Source: Hyphomicrobiales bacterium
Lineage (GTDB): Bacteria; Pseudomonadota; Alphaproteobacteria; Rhizobiales; Devosiaceae
Assembly: GCA_900470445.1 (NCBI GenBank)
Contig: UCAU01000052.1
Span: forward strand, 1 to 55,570
Reading direction: 5' to 3'
Length of the DNA stretch: 55,570 bases
The translations under genes and the position numbers were made by a program. Below, piece by piece: positions 24,459 to 32,257 of this stretch (within the stretch, counting starts at the first letter, position 1; each line of letters starts with the position of its first letter). A model generated the notes under the pieces. That model saw only the letters and a program-made list of their open reading frames with translations. It was not told the origin of the DNA and ran no database searches.

Positions 24459-25622
24459 TTGCCGTTTGCCCGCCGTCTCGGCCTTTTCGCCTTTGCCTGC
24501 CTTGTCAGCCTCGCCGCCGCCCTTGGGGCAGCGCGGGCCAATCCGATGCTGCTGGTCGATATGGACAATCTCGACGTGCTTTATGCGCAGGAGGCTGGCC
24601 AACCCTGGCATCCGGCATCGTTGACCAAAATGATGACGGCCTATGTGGTGTTCGAGGAAATCGCGAAGGGGACGGTGACGCTGGATACGCCGGTGATCCT
24701 CTCGGCCAAGGCCCTCAAGCAGGCGCCTTCGCGCTCGGGCCTGCCGGTGGGCAGCGCCATGAGCCTCAAAGACGCGCTCTATGTGATGATCGTCAAATCG
24801 GCCAATGACACGGCCATGGCGATTGCCGAGACCGTGGGCGGCAGCGAAGCGGGCTTTGTCGCCAAGATGAATGATGTGGCGGCCCGGATGGGGCTGACCG
24901 CCAGCCATTTTAACAATCCCAATGGCCTGCATGATCCGGGGCAATACATGTCGGCGCGGGATCTGGCCGTGCTGGCGCTCTATATCCGCCAGAGCTTTCC
25001 GCAATACCTGCCGATGTTCGGCACCGAAGCGGTGCAGGTGGGCAAGGCGCGGCTGGAATCGCAGAATGAATTGCTGACCAAGTTTTCCGGCACGACCGGT
25101 ATGAAGACCGGCTTTGTCTGCGCGTCCGGGCTTAACATGGTGGCCACGGTGGAGCGCAATGGGCGCCGGTTGCTGGCCATTGTGCTGGGTGGCTCGTCGG
25201 CGCGCGAGCGCAATGAGCGGGCGGCTGAACTGGTGCTCAAGGGGCTGTCCGGCAGCATGCAGCCGAGCGGGCAGACGGTGCTCAACCTGGCCAATAATCC
25301 GGGTGCGGCGCCGGTCGATATGCGCGCCAATATCTGCGGCAAGGGCTCGCAGGATTATGTGAAGGCGCAGGAAGCCGCGTTCCCCATGGGGCTCAAGGGC
25401 CAGCCGACCTACCTGACCGATACGGTCGTGCCCAACACCTATGTGGCGACCGATCTGGGGCGGATGGCGGTGGGTGTGGTACTGCCGCGGCCGCGGCCGG
25501 CGCATGTGCCGATGTTTGCCGCGCCGACGACGACGGAAGCGGCGCTGGATGGCGGATTGCGGCCTGGGGTGCCAGTGGCGGGCGGGGATATTCCGGTCCC
25601 GCGGACGCGGCCGGTTTTTTGA
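24459..25622 (+). CDS. D-alanyl-D-alanine carboxypeptidase, S11 family
   Basis: The 387-residue precursor has a signal peptide (about residues 1-27) and the three penicillin-binding motifs: SLTK with Ser54 and Lys57, SAN at 114-116 and KTG at 216-218. It trims the terminal D-Ala of peptidoglycan stem peptides in the periplasm. The C-terminal tail is Pro/Arg-rich and does not look like an amphipathic anchor. The start is a TTG at 24459. It converges with the tusA-like gene and their ends touch. Confidence 0.9.
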   Translation: MPFARRLGLFAFACLVSLAAALGAARANPMLLVDMDNLDVLYAQEAGQPWHPASLTKMMTAYVVFEEIAKGTVTLDTPVILSAKALKQAPSRSGLPVGSAMSLKDALYVMIVKSANDTAMAIAETVGGSEAGFVAKMNDVAARMGLTASHFNNPNGLHDPGQYMSARDLAVLALYIRQSFPQYLPMFGTEAVQVGKARLESQNELLTKFSGTTGMKTGFVCASGLNMVATVERNGRRLLAIVLGGSSARERNERAAELVLKGLSGSMQPSGQTVLNLANNPGAAPVDMRANICGKGSQDYVKAQEAAFPMGLKGQPTYLTDTVVPNTYVATDLGRMAVGVVLPRPRPAHVPMFAAPTTTEAALDGGLRPGVPVAGGDIPVPRTRPVF

Positions 25623-25850
25623 TCAGCTTTTAAGGATGGAAAACTGCAGCACGTCACCCTCGGTGGCGAGGGTGCAATCGTGCCCGTGCTGGCGGCAATA
25701 GAGCGGGATATCGACCTTGGCCATGGGGTCGGTGGCGAGCACGATCAGGGCTGCGCCGGAGGGCAGGCTATCGAGCCGTTTCTCCATGCGCAGCACCGGT
25801 AGGGGGCATTTGAGCCCCCGCGCGTCAATGAGCTCGGGCTCAGTCGCCAA
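25623..25850 (-). CDS. TusA-family sulfurtransferase
   Basis: The 75-residue protein carries the TusA signature LIDARGLKCPLPVLRMEKRL, with the CPxP motif that bears the persulfide Cys. The rest follows the family pattern (LATDPMAKVDIPLYCRQHGH). TusA proteins relay sulfur for tRNA thiolation, molybdenum cofactor work and related paths. The start is uncertain: TTG at 25850 or 25853 gives the normal length and overlaps the end of the CAP-domain gene by 9-12 bp; the open frame continues to 25904. Confidence 0.85.
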   Translation of the reverse strand: MATEPELIDARGLKCPLPVLRMEKRLDSLPSGAALIVLATDPMAKVDIPLYCRQHGHDCTLATEGDVLQFSILKS

Positions 25851-26331
25851 CAACCAGGACCCAATAGACGCCGTAGCTGGAGGCGGGATTGAAGGCCATG
25901 GCAACGCCGGCCTTGCCGCCGGCCGAGGTCAGCCCGGCTGCATCGGCCGGGTTGTTGCGCCAGCCGGAGAAGGTTTCGGCAAAGGTGGCGTAACCGGCGC
26001 TGAGCTTCATGACGCGCAGGCCCTGCGGGGTCTTGGGCGGGGTGCCGGTCTCAGCATATTGATTGGCCAGAGCCTGGGCGGTGCCATCGAGGCCGGTATC
26101 GGGCGTGAGGGGCGCAATGCCATTGGTGGCGCGGTAGGCATTGACAATGCTGAGGGCCTGGGCACGGTCGAGGCTCGCGCCGGGCTGGTCCATGCGGGCG
26201 CTGAGGCCCGGATGCAGTGCGGCGCCGGTGCTGCCACCGCCGCCGCCCATGCTGCATCCGGCGAGTACAGCAGCTGTCAGCAGGGCGAAGGCGGCAGCTG
26301 CCACGGGTCGGGTGAGGCGCAAAACGGGCAT
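25840..26331 (-). CDS. CAP-domain (SCP/PR1-like) lipoprotein
   Basis: The 163-residue precursor has a lipoprotein signal with lipobox LAGC (Cys26), a Gly-rich linker and a CAP domain from about residue 55 (ALSIVNAYRATNGIAPLTPD, then YATFAETFSGWRNNP and YGVYWVLVVG). Bacterial CAP proteins are extracytoplasmic and mostly of unknown function. It overlaps the tusA-like gene at its 3' end, so the two are probably co-transcribed. Confidence 0.83.
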   Translation of the reverse strand: MPVLRLTRPVAAAAFALLTAAVLAGCSMGGGGGSTGAALHPGLSARMDQPGASLDRAQALSIVNAYRATNGIAPLTPDTGLDGTAQALANQYAETGTPPKTPQGLRVMKLSAGYATFAETFSGWRNNPADAAGLTSAGGKAGVAMAFNPASSYGVYWVLVVGD

Positions 26332-26462
26332 TGGTTTTCCTTTGTTGGGCAGGGCGATTGCGGCGCGATTAAGCTGCCGCTGATGGCCAAATGATGGTGC
26401 TGTCTGGCACTATTGCACTGCCATTGCCTTAACGCGGGGTGAATCAGGACAAAACGACGCCC

Positions 26463-26488
26463 TTGCGGCCAAGCCGGTTTGGCCGCAA
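26463..26488. promoter_or_regulatory. perfect inverted repeat in the leader of the kinase gene
   Basis: TTGCGGCCAA-GCCGGT-TTGGCCGCAA has 10-bp perfect arms and a 6-nt loop. It lies 36 bp before the GTG start of the kinase. It lacks a T-run, so it is more likely an operator or leader hairpin than a terminator. Confidence 0.45.
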
Positions 26489-26524
26489 AACCAGCAGCCT
26501 GACCGACGCAAAGGGGAGACGGCG

Positions 26525-27898
26525 GTGAACCTGCGATATCAAATTCTGGCGCTGGCGATCATTCCGCTGATCGTGGCGATATCGGCGATTACCCTTTTGA
26601 TCACCTGGCAGTCCACGCGGCTGGCCCAGACCAGTATCGATACGTTCGAAAGCAATCTGCTGGAAGCCAAGCAGACTGAATTGCTCAACCTCACCAATCT
26701 GGCGATTTCGGCGATCGACGATATTTACCAGGCGGCAGGGCCGGATGACGAGGTGGCCAAGGAACAGGTTCGTGCCATTCTCACCACGCTCGATTATGGG
26801 CAGGACGGCTATTTCTTCGTCTACGATTATGACGGCAACAATGTCGTGCATCCGCGCCAGACCTATCGGCCGGGGCAGAACTGGCTCGATCTGGTGGACC
26901 CGGACGGCGACCATGTGATTGCCAACCTGATCCAGCGGGCCAAGGAAGGCGGGGGACTGCACCAGTATAAGTGGGAAAAGCCGTCGGCCGGGGCGATGGC
27001 GGACAAGCTCTCCTTTGCTGTGGGCCTGGATAAATGGCGCTGGATGCTGGGGACGGGGGTGTATCTGGATGACGTGTTCGCCCAGACCGCTGCGGCCAAG
27101 GCCGAACTGCGGGCCAGTATCGGGCAGACGTTTTTCATCGTCGCGCTGATTGCCGTGCCGGCGGTGTTGATCGTGTTTGCCACCTGCATGCTGCTCAATG
27201 CGCGCGAGCGGCGCATGGCGGACAGCAAGCTCAAGCAATTGACGCAGCGGATCGTGGATACGCAGGAAGAGGAGCGCTCGCGGCTGGCGCGGGAACTGCA
27301 TGACGGGATTTCGCAGAACCTGATCGGGGTGCGCTATGCGATCGATCTGGCGCGGCGCAAGGCCAGCAATGACAGCGCCGACGCCATCGGGGCCATCGAG
27401 CGGGGCGCCGAGGCGCTGAACGGGGCGATCAAGGAAGTGCGGCGCCTGTCGCATGATCTGCGGCCGCGCGTGCTGGACGATCTGGGGCTGAGTTCGGCGC
27501 TCGAAGCGCTGTGCCACAATTTTTCCGAGCGGACCGGGATTGCGACCCAGCTTGAATATAGCGGGTTCAAGGTGCGGCCCAAGGCCGAGGCGAGCACGGC
27601 GCTCTACCGGGTGGCGCAGGAAGCGCTCAACAATGTCGAGCGGCATGCCGGCGCCAACAGCGTGTCGATCACGCTGCTCAGCCCCAAGGGGCGGGTGCAG
27701 ATGATCATCGAGGATGACGGCAAGGGCTTTGCCGGACAGAGCGGGATGGGCGGGCTGGGGCTGCGCAACATGCAGGAGCGGATGGCCCATTTCGGCGGGC
27801 TGTTGCTGATCCAGACGTCCCCCACCGGCACGCGGCTACAGGCGAGCCTGCCCAAATCGGCCAGCCTGCCGCAAGCCGAACTGAGCGAGGTGGCATGA
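26525..27898 (+). CDS. sensor histidine kinase with single-cache domain, NarX/HisKA_3 type
   Basis: The 457-residue membrane kinase has helix 1 at about residues 7-27, a periplasmic single-cache domain (about 40-190, with YFFVYDYDGNNVVHP and WMLGTGVYLDDV), helix 2 at about 202-224, a HisKA_3 domain with His259 in ARELHDGISQNLIG, and an ATPase domain (EALNNVERHAG, DDGKGF, GLGLRNMQERM). Such cache domains often bind small organic acids such as pyruvate. The start is GTG with GGGGAG upstream. Its stop overlaps the regulator start (ATGA). The TRAP operon follows, so the kinase probably senses that transporter's substrate. Confidence 0.92.
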   Translation: MNLRYQILALAIIPLIVAISAITLLITWQSTRLAQTSIDTFESNLLEAKQTELLNLTNLAISAIDDIYQAAGPDDEVAKEQVRAILTTLDYGQDGYFFVYDYDGNNVVHPRQTYRPGQNWLDLVDPDGDHVIANLIQRAKEGGGLHQYKWEKPSAGAMADKLSFAVGLDKWRWMLGTGVYLDDVFAQTAAAKAELRASIGQTFFIVALIAVPAVLIVFATCMLLNARERRMADSKLKQLTQRIVDTQEEERSRLARELHDGISQNLIGVRYAIDLARRKASNDSADAIGAIERGAEALNGAIKEVRRLSHDLRPRVLDDLGLSSALEALCHNFSERTGIATQLEYSGFKVRPKAEASTALYRVAQEALNNVERHAGANSVSITLLSPKGRVQMIIEDDGKGFAGQSGMGGLGLRNMQERMAHFGGLLLIQTSPTGTRLQASLPKSASLPQAELSEVA

Positions 27899-28524
27899 GC
27901 GAAAAACCGATCAAGGTGCTGCTGGTCGACAACCATCCGCTGGTGCTGGATGGGCTCAAGGCGATCCTTGAAACCTTCGAGCATATCGATGTGGTGGGGG
28001 TAGCGGGGCTGGCGCTGGCGGGGCTGGAAATCGCCCGGGCGACGCGGCCGCAGGTGGCGCTGATGGATATCAACATGCCCCATGTCAACGGCATCGAGGC
28101 GCTGGAACTGTTCCGCGAGCAGGTGCCGGAAACGCGGGTGCTGATGCTCTCCATGCATGATAGCCGGGAATATATCTCGACCTCGGTGATGCACGGCGCC
28201 TCGGGCTATGTGCTCAAGGATGTGTCGACCGAGGAAATCGTGGAGGCGATCGAGACGGTGGCGGCGGGAGGCACCTATTTCTCCTCGGGCGTGTCGGATG
28301 TATTGCTGGAGCGCCGGGCCAGCGAGGCGGCACAGCCACTGACGGCGCGGGAATATTCGGTGCTGCTGTTGATCGCGGCGGGGCAGAGCAACAAGCAGGT
28401 GGCCGAGGCGCTATCGATTTCGGCAGCAACGGTGGAAACGCACCGCAAGAAGATCAAGAAGAAGCTCGGCGTCAGCTCGACCGCTGGACTGACGCGATAT
28501 GCCATCGAGAACGGCCTGGTCTAG
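27895..28524 (+). CDS. NarL/FixJ-family response regulator
   Basis: The 209-residue protein has a receiver domain with phosphoacceptor Asp58 (ALMDINMPHVNG) and a LuxR-type helix-turn-helix (LTAREYSVLLLIAAGQSNKQVAEALSISAATVETHRKKI). It overlaps the cache-domain kinase gene and is its cognate partner. A perfect 16-bp palindrome 16 bp after its stop, in the promoter region of the TRAP operon, is the best candidate target. The likely role is activation of TRAP transport when the ligand is present. Confidence 0.92.
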   Translation: MSEKPIKVLLVDNHPLVLDGLKAILETFEHIDVVGVAGLALAGLEIARATRPQVALMDINMPHVNGIEALELFREQVPETRVLMLSMHDSREYISTSVMHGASGYVLKDVSTEEIVEAIETVAAGGTYFSSGVSDVLLERRASEAAQPLTAREYSVLLLIAAGQSNKQVAEALSISAATVETHRKKIKKKLGVSSTAGLTRYAIENGLV

Positions 28525-28539
28525 GCAGAGCAGCCGTCA

Positions 28540-28555
28540 TACCCAGTACTGGGTA
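28540..28555. promoter_or_regulatory. 16-bp perfect palindrome, candidate response-regulator site
   Basis: TACCCAGTACTGGGTA is self-complementary. A -10-like TATATT follows at 28581-28586 with no good -35 box, so the palindrome centre would lie near -45. That is a normal place for an activator-dependent promoter of the TRAP operon. Confidence 0.6.
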
Positions 28556-28663
28556 CGGCCCTGCATTTGGGCCGCATGGCTATATTGTCCGGCGGGGTGA
28601 CGCGTTCTAGCACTGGCTCCCAAATGGCCGTCCGCCAACGTGCGGAACCCTCGGGAGGACTCC

Positions 28664-29212
28664 ATGGCTGGTCTATTGGCGTTGTCGCGCGCGATCGACG
28701 CGATCAATACTGTTATCGGGAAAGCGGTGTCGTGGCTGTTGCTGGCGGCGGTGCTGATCAGCGCGGTCAATGCCACGACGCGCAAGCTGTTCAATCTCAG
28801 CTCCAATGCCTGGCTAGAGGCACAGTGGTATCTGTTCTCGGCCGTGTTCCTGATTGCGGCGGGCTATACCCTGCTCAATAGCGAGCACGTCAAGGTTGAC
28901 CTGCTCTATGGGCAATTGCCGCGCAAGGCGCAGCTCTGGGTCGACATCCTGGGGACGATCTTCTTCCTGTTCCCGTTCTGCCTGATCACCATCTACCTGT
29001 CCTGGCCCATCGTGGCGGCCAAGTTCGCCAGCGGCGAAATCTCCAACAATACCGGCGGGCTGGTGTTGTGGCCGGTCTGGGCGATGATCCCGGCCGGGTT
29101 TGGCCTGCTGTTCCTGCAGGGCGTGTCCGAGCTGATCAAGCGCATCGCCGTCCTGCGCGGGCAAATTCCCGATCCGGTGTCGGTTGCCGATGCCGAAGCT
29201 GCAGCTCTTTAA
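28664..29212 (+). CDS. dctQ: TRAP transporter small membrane subunit (DctQ)
   Basis: The 182-residue protein has four predicted helices in the DctQ arrangement, with the family segment NSEHVKVDLLYGQLP after helix 2. With DctM it forms the membrane part of a sodium-driven TRAP transporter. The ATG at 28664 follows GGGAGG. The gene is 15 bp upstream of dctM and is the first of a dctQMP operon, behind the 16-bp palindrome. Confidence 0.9.
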   Translation: MAGLLALSRAIDAINTVIGKAVSWLLLAAVLISAVNATTRKLFNLSSNAWLEAQWYLFSAVFLIAAGYTLLNSEHVKVDLLYGQLPRKAQLWVDILGTIFFLFPFCLITIYLSWPIVAAKFASGEISNNTGGLVLWPVWAMIPAGFGLLFLQGVSELIKRIAVLRGQIPDPVSVADAEAAAL

Positions 29213-29227
29213 GCCGGGATAATCATC

Positions 29228-30856
29228 ATGTTTGCCTTCTTCGCGGAAAATCTCGCGCCCATCATGTTCCTGTCGCTGATCGTTGTGCTGTTGCTCGGCT
29301 ATCCGGTGGCGTTCGCGCTGGCCTTTGTCGGCTTCGCCTTCGGCTTTGTCGGCATCGAAATGGGGCTGTTGCCGATCAACCTGTTCGGCGCCATTCCCGA
29401 TCGCATCTTCGGGCAGATGTCCAACGAGACATTGCTGGCCATTCCGTTCTTCACCTTCATGGGGCTGATCCTCGAACGAAGTGGCATGGCCGAGGACCTA
29501 CTCGACACGATCGGACAATTGTTCGGGCCGGTGCGCGGGGGCCTGGCTTTCGCGGTGATCTTTGTGGGCGCGATCCTGGCGGCGACCACGGGCGTGGTGG
29601 CGGCATCGGTGATTTCGATGGGCCTGATCTCGCTGCCGATCATGATGCGCTATGGCTATGACCGCAAAGTCGCGGCCGGGACGATCGCGGCGTCGGGTAC
29701 ACTGGCGCAGATCATTCCGCCGAGCCTGGTGCTGATCATCCTGGCCGACCAATTGGGCCGCTCGGTGGGCGATATGTACAAGGGCGCGCTGGTGCCTGGG
29801 CTGCTGCTGGTGGCGGCCTATGCCGCCTATATCATCGTCATGTCGATGATCTATCCCAAGAGCGTGCCGGCGCTGCCGCCGGAGGCGCGTACGCTGCGTG
29901 GCTGGAAACTGCTGGCGCGGGTGATCACTTCGCTGGTGCCGCCGCTGGTGCTGATATTCCTCGTGCTCGGCACGATCTTCATTGGCTTTGCCACGCCCAC
30001 TGAAGGTGGCGCGATGGGGGCGGTGGGTGCGCTGGTCTTGGCCATGCTCAACCGCAAGCTGGACCTGCCCATGGTCAAGTCGGCGCTCTATTCGACGGCC
30101 AAGCTGTCATGCTTCGTGATCTTCATCCTGCTCGGCGCGCGCGTCTTCTCGCTGACCTTCTATGGCGTCAACGGCCATGTGTGGGTCGAGCACCTGATGA
30201 CCTCGATCCCTGGCGGGGTGATCGGCTTCCTGATCATCGCCAATCTGCTGGTGTTCTTCCTCGCCTTCTTCCTCGATTATTTCGAATTGGCCTTCATCAT
30301 CATCCCGCTGCTGGCGCCGGTGGCCGAGGCGCTGGGGATCGACCTGATCTGGTTCGGGGTAATGCTGGCGATCAATATGCAGACCTCGTTCATGCATCCG
30401 CCCTTCGGGTTCTCGCTGTTTTATCTCAGATCGGTAGCGCCATCGCGGGCCTATAAGGACCGGGTGACCGGCGCGACGATCCAGCCGGTGACATCGGGAC
30501 AAATCTATATGGGGGCGCTGCCATTCCTGGGCATCCAGCTGGTCATGGTGCTGCTGGTGATGTTCTTCCCGCAATTGGTGACGCACTACAAATCGAGCGC
30601 TGCCGCGGTCGATCCGGCCAGCATCCGGCTCAATGTGCCAATGCCCGGCGCGGGTGGGGAAAACCCGTTCGGCACGCCAGCGGCGCCATTCGGTGGCCCG
30701 GCTGCGCCAAGCTTTGGGGCTCCGGCACCTAGCTTTGGGGCACCTGCCGCTCCGGCTGCGCCCGCAGCCCCCAGCTTTGGCGCGCCCGCGCCAGACGCGG
30801 CTCCGGCCGCACCCAGTTTTGGCGCCGAGCCCGCTCCGGCGGCTCCGGCTCCGTGA
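29228..30856 (+). CDS. dctM: TRAP transporter large membrane subunit (DctM) with Ala/Pro-rich tail
   Basis: The 542-residue protein has the usual helices of DctM and the family segments AIPFFTFMGLILERSGMAEDL and PTEGGAMGAVGAL. It carries the substrate and the sodium ions across the inner membrane. The hydrophobic part ends near residue 460, about the normal end of family members. It then continues for some 75 residues rich in Ala, Pro, Phe and Gly, with four PSFGA units (from 30700). The tail is likely cytoplasmic and disordered; its role is unknown. The dctP gene follows after 29 bp. Confidence 0.92.
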   Translation: MFAFFAENLAPIMFLSLIVVLLLGYPVAFALAFVGFAFGFVGIEMGLLPINLFGAIPDRIFGQMSNETLLAIPFFTFMGLILERSGMAEDLLDTIGQLFGPVRGGLAFAVIFVGAILAATTGVVAASVISMGLISLPIMMRYGYDRKVAAGTIAASGTLAQIIPPSLVLIILADQLGRSVGDMYKGALVPGLLLVAAYAAYIIVMSMIYPKSVPALPPEARTLRGWKLLARVITSLVPPLVLIFLVLGTIFIGFATPTEGGAMGAVGALVLAMLNRKLDLPMVKSALYSTAKLSCFVIFILLGARVFSLTFYGVNGHVWVEHLMTSIPGGVIGFLIIANLLVFFLAFFLDYFELAFIIIPLLAPVAEALGIDLIWFGVMLAINMQTSFMHPPFGFSLFYLRSVAPSRAYKDRVTGATIQPVTSGQIYMGALPFLGIQLVMVLLVMFFPQLVTHYKSSAAAVDPASIRLNVPMPGAGGENPFGTPAAPFGGPAAPSFGAPAPSFGAPAAPAAPAAPSFGAPAPDAAPAAPSFGAEPAPAAPAP

Positions 30857-30885
30857 CGATCTAAAACACCTGAGGAGGACTGAAC

Positions 30886-32001
30886 GTGACTGCTGATCTC
30901 AATCGACGTAACTTTTTGGGCAAGGGCGCTGCAGCCGGCGTCGCCGCCGCTGCTGGCACGGTGCTGGCCACCCCCGCGATTGCCCAGGAATTGCCGACGC
31001 TGCGCTGGCGCCTGACGTCGGGTTTTCCGAATAATCTCGACACCATCTATGGCGGCGCCGTGGTGATGGCGGAGGCTCTCTCCAAGATCACCGACGGCAA
31101 GTTCCAGATCCAGGTGTTCCAGGCCGGCGAATTGGTGCCGGGTGCCCAGGCCATCGACGCGGTGCAGGCCAATACGGTGGAAATCGCCCATACCTGCGGC
31201 TATTATTTCACCGGCAAGAACCCGACCTTTGCCATCGGCTCGACCATTCCGTTCGGCCTCAATGCGCGCCAGCAGAATGCCTGGCTCTATCATGGCGGCG
31301 GGAACGAGCTCTACAATACCTTCCTTGAGGAATACGGCGTTGTCGGCATTCCGGGCGGCGCGACTGGGGCACAGATGGGGGGCTGGTTCCGCAAGGAAAT
31401 CAATAGCCTGGCCGATCTCTCCGGCATCAAGATGCGTATCGCGGGCGTGGCTGGCGAAGTGATGTCGCGCCTGGGCGTGGTGCCCCAGCAACTGCCGGGC
31501 GGTGACATCTACCCGGCGCTGGAACGCGGCACGATCGACGCGGCCGAATGGGTCGGGCCCTATGATGACGAGCGCCTGGGCTTCTACCAGATCGCGCCCT
31601 ACTACTATTATCCGGCCTATTGGGAAGGCGGGCTGACCATCCACTTCTACATCAACAAGGCGCAGTACGAAGCGCTGCCCGAGACCTACAAGGTGGCGCT
31701 CGACACTGCCTGCAAGGCGGCCAATATCAACATGCAGGCGCTGTACGACGTCAAGAACACCGCCGCGATCCGCTCGCTGGTGGGCAAGGGCGTGCAGCTG
31801 CGGCCGCTGCCGCGCGATGTGCTGGACGCTGCCTACAAGGCGACGTTCGAGCTGTACGAGGAATATACGGCCAACAATCCGCAATGGGCGGCGATCTATC
31901 CGAGCTGGAAGAAATTCCGCGACGAGAGCTTTGAGTGGTTCCGCGTCGCCGAATATACCTATGACAGCTACATGTACTCGGCCCAGGCGGCCGGGCAATA
32001 A
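30886..32001 (+). CDS. dctP: TRAP transporter substrate-binding protein (DctP, TakP-like)
   Basis: The 371-residue precursor has a twin-arginine signal (NRRNFLGKG, cleavage near AIAQE). The mature protein shows the DctP pattern with QVFQAGELVPGAQAIDAV, KMRIAGVAGEVMSRLGVVPQ and the WVGPYDDERLGF segment characteristic of the TakP-like 2-oxoacid-binding branch. It would bind a small carboxylate (pyruvate-like is the best guess) in the periplasm and deliver it to DctQM. The start is GTG with AGGAGG upstream. A terminator hairpin follows the gene. Confidence 0.9.
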   Translation: MTADLNRRNFLGKGAAAGVAAAAGTVLATPAIAQELPTLRWRLTSGFPNNLDTIYGGAVVMAEALSKITDGKFQIQVFQAGELVPGAQAIDAVQANTVEIAHTCGYYFTGKNPTFAIGSTIPFGLNARQQNAWLYHGGGNELYNTFLEEYGVVGIPGGATGAQMGGWFRKEINSLADLSGIKMRIAGVAGEVMSRLGVVPQQLPGGDIYPALERGTIDAAEWVGPYDDERLGFYQIAPYYYYPAYWEGGLTIHFYINKAQYEALPETYKVALDTACKAANINMQALYDVKNTAAIRSLVGKGVQLRPLPRDVLDAAYKATFELYEEYTANNPQWAAIYPSWKKFRDESFEWFRVAEYTYDSYMYSAQAAGQ

Positions 32002-32008
32002 TAGCGAT

Positions 32009-32041
32009 GGTGCGGCGGGCCGAGGTCCGCCGCACCTCTTT
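32009..32041 (+). terminator. terminator of the TRAP operon
   Basis: GGTGCGGCGG pairs with CCGCCGCACC around an 8-nt loop, followed by TCTTT. It starts 7 bp after the dctP stop. Confidence 0.7.
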
Positions 32042-32207
32042 CCAGCTCGCAGCATGCAGGCGGGCCATGAGTGATGACCGCAGATACTGCGGCGCAGTCC
32101 TTCTCCTGAAATCCCGAAATTCATGGCTGTTGTGGCGAGGGCGTCCGCGTTAGCGGACGGGCTTGTTCGCCACTTTGATCTTCCATACTAGCCTTGACCC
32201 GTCTCGC

Positions 32208-32227
32208 AAATTTGATATATCAGATTT
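32208..32227. promoter_or_regulatory. 20-bp palindrome, candidate GntR (FCD) operator
   Basis: AAATTTGATATATCAGATTT is self-complementary except for one mismatched pair, with the core TGATATATCA perfect. This is the type of site used by FCD-GntR regulators. It lies 31 bp before the start of the ABC binding-protein gene. Confidence 0.6.
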
Positions 32228-32257
32228 CAATTTCACGTATTGAGGGAGGAGCCTCGA

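Noticed and set aside
26463..26488. Terminator between the CAP lipoprotein gene and the kinase gene
   Set aside because: The hairpin is perfect but has no T-run on the plus strand, and both flanking genes are divergent, so neither needs a terminator there.
30586..32124. Open frame of 512 codons on the minus strand opposite dctP
   Set aside because: It is the mirror of dctP and of the dctM tail; its C-terminus only mirrors the PSFGA repeats.
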